Positions 56,908-64,000 of a DNA stretch of 64,000 bases are shown in pieces. The notes below the pieces were generated by a model. It ran no database searches, was not told the origin of the DNA, and saw only the letters and a list, made by a program, of their open reading frames with translations. Within the stretch, counting starts at the first letter, position 1. Every line of letters begins with the position of its first letter. The position numbers were made by a program, and so were the translations under genes. The DNA comes from Mikania micrantha (Eukaryota; Streptophyta; Magnoliopsida; Asterales; Asteraceae). The stretch is taken from contig CM018693.1 in NCBI GenBank assembly GCA_009363875.1, forward strand, positions 108,578,362-108,642,361, written 5' to 3'.

Positions 56908-59900
56908 TGTAACAACCAACAATAAATCAGGTATTAAACTCCTTAAGGTTTATTTATAGTTGTTTGAATAATGATTATTAATACAAGATATATAAAAAAA
57001 AAAATCATACTAAAATAAACCAACTTCGGTCCTTGAACTCAAAACCATACCCAACACATCATAATTAACTCAATAAAAACAGCCCAAAACACGCGTTTCA
57101 AGTCACCAATCATGACCGACCTGCACCTTCTTTTCATAATTCATAAAATATATTGACAAAAACATTACCATATTAACATCTACAACACAACCAGGTACAT
57201 ATAAAGGAACACATGAATCAAAGAGTAGACATATTCATTTAACTAAATTTTTCCTCATTAACTAAGCAAATTAGAAGCTACACTGAATAAAAAAATTATC
57301 TAACATCATTATATTTAGTATAATACTCCATATTTTACCCTAGGAGTACTTGTCCTAGAAAACCTTGTCAAAGATGTGATCATCTTTCTCATACCCACAT
57401 GAACTACAAGCCATCACCTTTAGTTTTTTTTTTTTTTTTTCTTTTCCTTCCTTCGACAGCCACCTTGTATTCCACCAAGGGTTTCTCAAACCTAGTGCTA
57501 ACCTACAAAACTTGCCCCTTTTTCTTGATCTATTCGGCTGCAAGGAAACAAGGGGAATAAGCAACCAAGTACCACTATCACATACAAGAGCATGGGTACT
57601 AGAAATCTCCTAAGTGATGTGATAAGAAGTTGCAAAGATAAGACCCATGGCTGACTAAAACCTGCGACCAGCCACTCTACAACCTAGGAACCATCTTGTC
57701 TTGAGTAACTAAGCTTCAAAGATCCTTCCTAAACCAACCCAACCGGTTTCCCCCTCATTACCACCCCCAAATCATGAAAAATCTCCTATAAATACCATAT
57801 GTTGCAGCCATGAATCACACACCAAATTCACCATTTCTTACCTTTCAAACTCCTTGTTCCTCTCGGTGGAAATTCCCTTGAAACCCACCTGGATACTCAC
57901 AATCGAGCAGTCTCCAACCATCCACCCCCTCGCCTAGCAGCAACAGTCGAGTAACCTTTGACCAAGCAACCTAACCGAGCAGCATTGCGTGATCTAGCAG
58001 CACTCGAGCAATCAAGGGAGATCCAGCATACCAGCCTCCAATCAGCAGACCTTCCAGCCTTCTTCCCTGCTTGCTATACGTAAGTCCCTCCCTGTAGATA
58101 TGTATAAACAATGCACACATCGTATATATATGCATATCAGAACGCATGCAAGGGATAAAACAAATTATCGAGCATGTAAAGTTAAACTCACCATCCTTGG
58201 TTACTCGGTCGAAGGCAACCAGCAATAAAAGCTGGCCAAGCTTCATCTCACCACCCAAACTCAACCCCCATCTCTTTGGTTGACCAGCCACTAGCCCCAT
58301 TATTTACCCAAGAACCCCTTTTGCCACCTTGAAATCTACCAGATTTCTGACTTCCAAAATCAGCTCACGGTTTCCACCCATGACTAGCTAGTCACCATTA
58401 ATCCTTGCCCAAGACAAGTCATTCTTACCACCAGCAATCCTTGCTATCTTCAATCTTTTTACCTTAAATCCTTGCTTGCGTAAAGAAATCCCATCTCAAA
58501 GTTATGTCCATCACAAATTATTAACTTACTAGAATCTTTAGGTAAAAAGTTTTCACAAACAAACATTTGTAAAATCTGGACAGAAACTGGGTCGACTTTA
58601 ACAACCCATAACTCAGTCATAACAGCTCGAAACTTAACAAATCCAACACCATAGTTTAGGTCGTTGAATTAGCTTTCCAAGCACTACTTACACGCCTTCT
58701 AACTCAGCCAAATGATCCCTCAAACAACCTCTACAAAATCAGTGCGCAGAATTGGACCTTGTGACTTACATGACTGTTTCGACCCATTTCATAGCCATAC
58801 TACAAAATCTCTTCTAAACGAAAGTTGTTCGGGACACATTAAAGTACCGGACTGTAGATTTTCGTTATTTTATAAAATGATTTGCTATTTTAAAAGTTTA
58901 CTTACAGATGTTAAACATAATCAGTCCATATATATATATATATGAAAGATGTGGATTTCCCTTAGAAAGTTAATCGAATGCATGTACATATATGTGAAGA
59001 ATAATAACAACAATAATATAATAATTATAATAACACTAATAATATATAAATATATAAAAGAATAGGTAAAATGAAATAAAGGTTTTCTTATTAAAATGTT
59101 GGGCAATGTCGTAAGTTGCCTATTTAAATTTGGGCAAAGTAGTAAGTCCCTCTCAATTTAACTTTAAAGAAAACCAATATTTAAAATAAACGAACACTAA
59201 GACAAAAAGGTATGACAAGGGTTATTCCATGAATCTCATGAAGTGCCATACTCTTGTAGGGCCCGAGAAGGACACTGAACCCTAAATTCACGGTTACTTG
59301 GAACCGCCTGATCACTGCTCAAGTGAGTTTCGTAGCCCCTTTTATTTAAATATTTATACTCTTCGGGGTGAAATACTTGCTACCTTACTTATCCATACAT
59401 GTTTATTAAAATGATACTTGTTTGAATGTTTATTTCATGAGTACTTATTTCAAAGTCCCCATTGATATATATGTATGAATGTATGTATTATATCGGTAAT
59501 TCTGCAACCATTTAGCTCAATTGACGAGCCGTGGATTAATATGGATAGTGCTATCGGGCTGACGACCCCATTCATTTCGAGATTTTGGTCGCACCAAATC
59601 GTTCCCAAGTGCCTGGGCTTAAATGAATGTATATTTCCATTTACTATATATTTGATTGATTGTTGGCATTATGGGGCGAAAAGTCATAGGTTTGGTTGTG
59701 GGCTCATGGTTAAGTAATCATTCACTTGTGCTAATTTTAATTTAAGCATTATATGGATAAATTTTATAAATACTTTCCTTAAACATTTTATCGAGTCATA
59801 AACCTACGGACTCACCAACTATTTTAGTTGACCCTTTTTATGCATGTATTTCAGGAAATAATTAAGCTTGGATTAAGCATGCTCTTTTTGTGATACAACC

Positions 59901-60099
59901 GAAGATTTGGACAATATTGTTTTGATATTTAGGCAATATGAAGAATCTTTATATGTTGTATTTATTTTGGAATATTGTAATAGACATTATGTATCGTTTA
60001 TGGACCATGAATGCATGCTTGAAGTTTCTTTAAACACAATGCGTTCAGAGATCCGATTTCGTGACACCCTCGTGTTTCCGCTCTAGCGGGGGTGTGACA
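56908..60099 (+). repeat. gypsy-4 3' LTR
   Basis: 3192 bp, nearly identical to the 5' LTR. Visible differences: C/T near 49092 versus 56965, C/T near 50420 versus 58299, and single extra A, T, C and T in homopolymers. The terminus TGTGACA is followed by CCTTA (60100-60104). Confidence 0.95.
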
Positions 60100-60104
60100 C
60101 CTTA

Positions 60105-60916
60105 AACAGTTGAATCCACCAAGATTTGAGCTCCAAATTGAAGAGAGAAGATTGGTTTCTTGAGAGGGTTTTAGGGAGAGAGGGGAAAGAGAGTGAGAGG
60201 GAAAGAGAGTGGAAATGGAGGTGGTTGGGGCATTAAATGACCCCATTAATTGTGTTGAAAAATACCCCGTCGTTCGGTCTCGTTCGGTGTCGCGTAAAAT
60301 GCCATCTCTCGTGAATTTTCATCACGAAACGATACGATTTATTATAATAGAATTTACAAAATTATTTCAAGTTATGATTTCTAATAAATTAACTAATATC
60401 TTCTATTTATTTTAAATTATAAAATATTAATTTATATTTAAATCGAAACGTACGGTCGTCGCGCGTATTCGTTCGAATCGTCATTCGGACGAACACGACG
60501 ATAACTATACTTTTCAATCTTGTTTTCTAATTATCGGATATCATTCAGGACATTATACTGTCATATTTATTCATACAGATCGTCACCTATACGAATAACC
60601 CATCAATTTAGCATCCACATAACAACATCCTTGTATTTTGTTCTGTAAAGCCTCTCATACGTTTATACATAATAAAATCCTATCACATAATCACATGATG
60701 GTTCTGTGTTGCCAGATAATTATCTAACTCAAGAACCATTGTTCTGAACTTTGTTTCTGTTAAATGTTTATGAACTTGTTGTTTGGTAACACAAACTGAT
60801 AATGACAACTGATATAAATATGAAATGTACTGGAATGTATATAGTTCGTACCTGTTTACTGTTCATGTCACTGTTTAAGATCACTGTTCTGGTACGGTTC
60901 CGGCACTGATGTTACA
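60105..60916 (-). repeat. gypsy-5 3' LTR, proximal part
   Basis: On minus it starts TGTAACATCAGTGCCG (60916) after the polypurine tract and includes two TGACG palindromes and a CT-rich stretch (60140-60210). It is cut at 60105 by gypsy-4 and continues at 49034. Confidence 0.86.
60468..60595 (-). promoter_or_regulatory. paired TGACG-core palindromes, gypsy-5 LTR
   Basis: Inverted arms TTCGTTCGAA/TTCGGACGAA around a TGACGA core (60468-60493), and TTCATA/TACGAA-type arms around GGTGACGAT (60570-60595). Confidence 0.65.
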
Positions 60917-60953
60917 GTCTCCCCTTGTTAGAGAAATTTCGTCCCGAAATTTA
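60917..60953 (-). other. gypsy-5 polypurine tract and 3' palindrome
   Basis: On minus, AAATTTCGGGACGAAATTT is followed by CTAACAAGGGGAGAC and the LTR start. Both boxes are unmutated here. Confidence 0.85.
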
Positions 60954-63900
60954 AGCATTGTTATCAGGTACAGCTTCCTCTTCAAACAGTTGGGGATACT
61001 TTGACTTCATGTGATCTTCACGTTCCCAAGTAAACTCGGGTCCGCGTCTTGAATTCCATCGAATCTTTACAATCGGAATACAGCTTCGCCTTAGTTGTTT
61101 AACCTTGCGATCCATAATCTCCAAAGGTTCCTCAATAAAGTGTAGTTGTTCATCCACTTGAATTTCTTCAATTGGAATGACGAGTGATTCGTCAGCAAGG
61201 CATTTCTTTAAGTTTGAGACGTGAATCACGTCATGCACGCCACTGAGTTCATCTGTTTATCTCAGTCTGTATGCCACAGGACCAAGATGTTCGATGATCT
61301 CGAACGGCCCTACATACCGTGGTGCTAACTTGCCTTTATTCCCAAAATGTACTACGCCTTTCCATGGGGATACCTTCAACATTACTCGGTCTCCCACTTG
61401 AAATTCCAACGGCTTGCGCCGTTTCTCAGCGTAGCTCTTTTGTCTGCTTCTTGTAGCTTGTAGTCTTCTCTGAATCTGGGCAATCTTATCAGTGGTTTCT
61501 TGAATAAGCTCTGGCCCAATTATACGATTATCTCCCACTTCAGTCCAACAGATCGATGATCGACATTTCCGGCCATAAAGAGCCTCGAATGGTGCACATC
61601 CGATACTGCAGTGATAACTGTTATTGTAGGAGAACTCGATCAGTGGCAAATGGGAATCCTAGTTCCCACCGAAGTCCAATACACAGGTTCTTAACATGTC
61701 CTCCAGGGTTTGAATAGTACGTTTGCTTTGACCATCCGTTTGTGGGTGGTAAGCTGTACTCAGATTTAACTGTGTCCCTAGAGATTTCTGCAGTGATTGC
61801 CAGAACCTTGATGTGAATCTACTGTCTCTATCAGAGATAATAGACAATGGCACACCGTGTCGTGCTACTATCTCATTGATGTACAGTCTTGCCAGTTTAT
61901 CCATCGTGAAAGTCTCACGCATTGGCAAGAAATGAGCAGATTTTGTCAAACGGTCAATGATCACCCAAATTGTATCGTGACCACTGGAAGTGCGGGGTAG
62001 CTTGGTAATGAAATCCATAGCTATTTGTTCCCACTTCCAGAGCGGCATCTCAGGCTATTCCAGTAAACCAGACGGTCTCTGGTGTTCCGCCTTTACTTTC
62101 GCACACGTTAGACATTGACCGACGTATTCGGCTATGTCTTTGTTCATTCCAGGCCACCAATAAAATCCACGCAAGTCTTGGTACATTTTATCAGCACCTG
62201 GATGAACAGAGTATTTAGTCTTGTGTGCTTCATCGAAGATAAGCTTTCTCAATTCATCTACCGCCGGAATCCATATGCGTTCCCGGTAGGAAATCATTCC
62301 ATCAGGTTTCGTGTCGAACTGTTTCTCTGCTCCGCAATCAAGTTCCTTCTTCAGATTACCTCGGTCAAGTGCTTCTTGTTGTGCTTGAATAATCTTGTCA
62401 CTTAAACTGGTCTGCACGGTTATCCCCATTGCTCTAACGCGCAAGGCTTTGACCCGTTCCTTCCGGCTTAAGGCATTAGCTACAACGTTTGCCTTCCCTG
62501 GATGGTACTTGATCACACAATCGTAATCATTCAGGAGTTCAACCCAACGACGCTGTCGCATGTTGAGCTCCTTCTGGCCAAAGATATGCTGCAGACTTTT
62601 GTGATCAGTAAATATGGTACACTTAGTGCCATATAAGTAATGTCTCCAAATCTTCAACGCAAAGATTACAGTTCCCAGTTCAAGATCATGAGTAGTATAA
62701 TTCTTCTCATGAACTTTTAACTAGTCTTGATGCATAGGCTATGACTTTGTCTCGTTGCATTAATACACAACCAAGTCCCTGATGGGAAGCATCACAATAA
62801 ACCACAAAGTCATCACAGCCTTCTGGAAGAGATAGAATTGGAGCATCACATAATTTCTGTTTCAATACCTGAAAAGCATCTTCTTGTTTCTGTTCCCAGA
62901 CAAATGGTTCACTCTTCTGGGTTAGCTTAGTGAGAGGCAAAGCTATTTTAGAAAAGTTTGAAATAAACCTTCTGTAATAACCTGCCAATCCCAGAAAAGA
63001 CCGTATCTCTGTCGGTGTCTTCGGAGTATCCCAGTTCTTGATCGCCTCGATCTTGGCAGGGTCTACGTGTATTCCTTCAATACTGACCACATGACCCAGA
63101 AATTGCACTTCTCTAAGCCAAAATTCACATTTAGAGAATTTAGCTTAGAGTTGTTCTTTCTTCAGCAGCTCCAAGACCTTTCTAAGGTGTTGTTCATGAT
63201 CTGCTCTTCGAATAAATCAGTATGTCATCAATAAAGACAATAACAAACTGATCTAGATACGGCTTGCACACTCGGTTCATGAGATCCACGAAAACCGCTG
63301 GTGCATTTGTCAATCCGAAAGGCATCACCATGAATTCCTAATGCCCGTATCTGGTTCGGAAGGCCGTTTTCGGTATGTCTTCGTCTTGTACTCTAAGCTG
63401 ATGATATCCAGACCGCAAGTCAATCTTTGAGAAGTATTGAGCTCCTTGCAGTTGGTCAAACAAATCATCAATCCTCGGTAATGATACCGATTCTTGATGG
63501 TTAGTTTGTTCAGATCTCTGTAATCTATGTACATTCTGAACGATCCGTCTTTCTTCTTCACGAACAAAACCAGAGCTCCCCTAGGTGAGTAGCTCGGTCT
63601 GATGAAACCCAGTGCCTGTAACTGGTTTGACAATTAATGCGTCTCTGAAGGTGCTAACCTATAAGGAGATTTGGCAACAGGAGTTGCTCCAGGAATTAAG
63701 TCAATACGGAACTCTACCGGTCGCACAGGTGGCAAACCTGGTAGGTCTTCAGGAAATACTTCAGGATACTCTTTCACTACCGGTACGTCTTGAATCTTCT
63801 TCTTATCCTTCTCTTTTTCCACCACATGAGCCAAGAATGCAACGCACCGTTTCTGTAGACACTTACGCGCCTTTATGCAAGAGATGATTTTGACACTTCG

Positions 63901-64000
63901 TTTTGCTTGATCCCCTTTAACTTCCAATACGCGATCACTCGGTAATGGAATTCGAAGCAGCTTCTAAGAACAGATGACTTCCACTCAATTAGAGGAAAGC
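60951..64000 (-). pseudogene. pol: gypsy-5 pol: PR end, RT, RNase H, IN, chromodomain (broken)
   Basis: On minus, from the edge: the protease-RT linker (FPEDLPGLPPVRPVEFRIDL near 63760), RT (FRMYIDYRDLNKLTIKNRY, with Tyr where relatives have Cys), RNase H (VVYCDASHQGLG, near 62800), the integrase zinc finger, a DD35E core with IISDRDSRF (61832-61810), and the chromodomain tail ending at 60951. The homology passes through at least six frames. Breaks are near 63634, 63325, 63145, 62700, 62055, 61655 and 61250. The YIDD/FIDD region near 63220 is frameshifted. The remainder lies outside the window. Confidence 0.88.

Larger units (their letters stand above)
49035..60099 (+). mobile_element. gypsy-4: intact Tekay-like Ty3/gypsy retrotransposon
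   Basis: An 11,065-bp element with two LTRs of 3188 and 3192 bp, a primer site, one uninterrupted gag-pol frame, a polypurine tract and a perfect 5-bp target duplication (CCTTA). By eye the LTRs differ by two substitutions and four one-base length changes in homopolymers, so insertion was very recent. It is inserted into the 3' LTR of gypsy-5. All parts needed for autonomous transposition are visible. Confidence 0.96.
45941..64000 (-). mobile_element. gypsy-5: Tekay-like Ty3/gypsy, 3' half
   Basis: Minus-strand element that enters from the right edge: pol from protease to chromodomain (63999-60951), polypurine tract, and a 3' LTR at 60916-60100 continuing 49034-45941. Gypsy-4 splits this LTR (TSD CCTTA). 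Its end lies in the gypsy-3 LTR. It is closest to gypsy-1 in protein and LTR start. Gag and the 5' LTR are outside the window. Confidence 0.88.

Overview
The window is plant nuclear DNA from a repeat-rich intergenic region. I find no host gene, tRNA or rRNA. Nearly all of the 64 kb is LTR retrotransposons inserted into one another. The evidence is tRNA-iMet primer binding sites, polypurine tracts, TG...CA termini, 5-bp target duplications, and Ty3/gypsy and Ty1/copia Gag-Pol domains. Long-LTR chromovirus-type gypsy elements (Tekay/Del-like), a Sire-like copia element, and dense GGCCCA and ctctctct motifs point to a flowering plant. A eudicot with a large genome, perhaps Asteraceae, is only a guess.

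Layout. Left nest: a Sire-like copia element (1-5232, left part outside) lies in the 3' LTR of gypsy-1 (minus, 5233-14634). Gypsy-1 lies in the gag of gypsy-2 (minus, 14635-16786). The 5' LTR of gypsy-2 is cut at 16787 by another LTR sequence, called X here (16787-18792). X is interrupted by gypsy-N (18793-29571), which keeps two 4.4-kb LTRs but only a decayed gag between them. Right nest: the end of a copia LTR with its primer site (about 29577-30413) and leader is cut at 30999 by gypsy-3 (plus, 30999-45940). The 5' LTR of gypsy-3 carries a near-solo LTR (31207-34003, TSD ACACA). Its 3' LTR is cut at 45941 by gypsy-5 (minus, reaching past the right edge). The LTR of gypsy-5 is split by gypsy-4 (49035-60099, TSD CCTTA).

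Gypsy-4 is the only element that looks intact. It has two nearly identical 3.19-kb LTRs, a primer site, a polypurine tract and one uninterrupted 1496-codon Gag-Pol frame with protease, reverse transcriptase, RNase H, DD35E integrase and a chromodomain-like tail. The other gag-pol copies carry stops and frameshifts.

The least expected signal is inside the long LTRs. Families that otherwise differ share one architecture: (a) paired TGACG-cored palindromes whose arms change sequence but stay complementary; (b) a TATA box, clear in four families; (c) a splice-donor-like site 205-290 bp after the TATA where both can be seen; (d) a slot filled with family-specific short-motif arrays; (e) a second donor, GTGAGTTCA or close to it; (f) a second slot with a different tandem repeat in nearly every family; (g) a strongly conserved branch-point, pyrimidine-tract and CTCAG|G acceptor block about 245-390 bp before the LTR end. 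This predicts an intron-bearing leader encoded inside the LTR, with fast-evolving arrays inside the introns. Splicing has not been tested.
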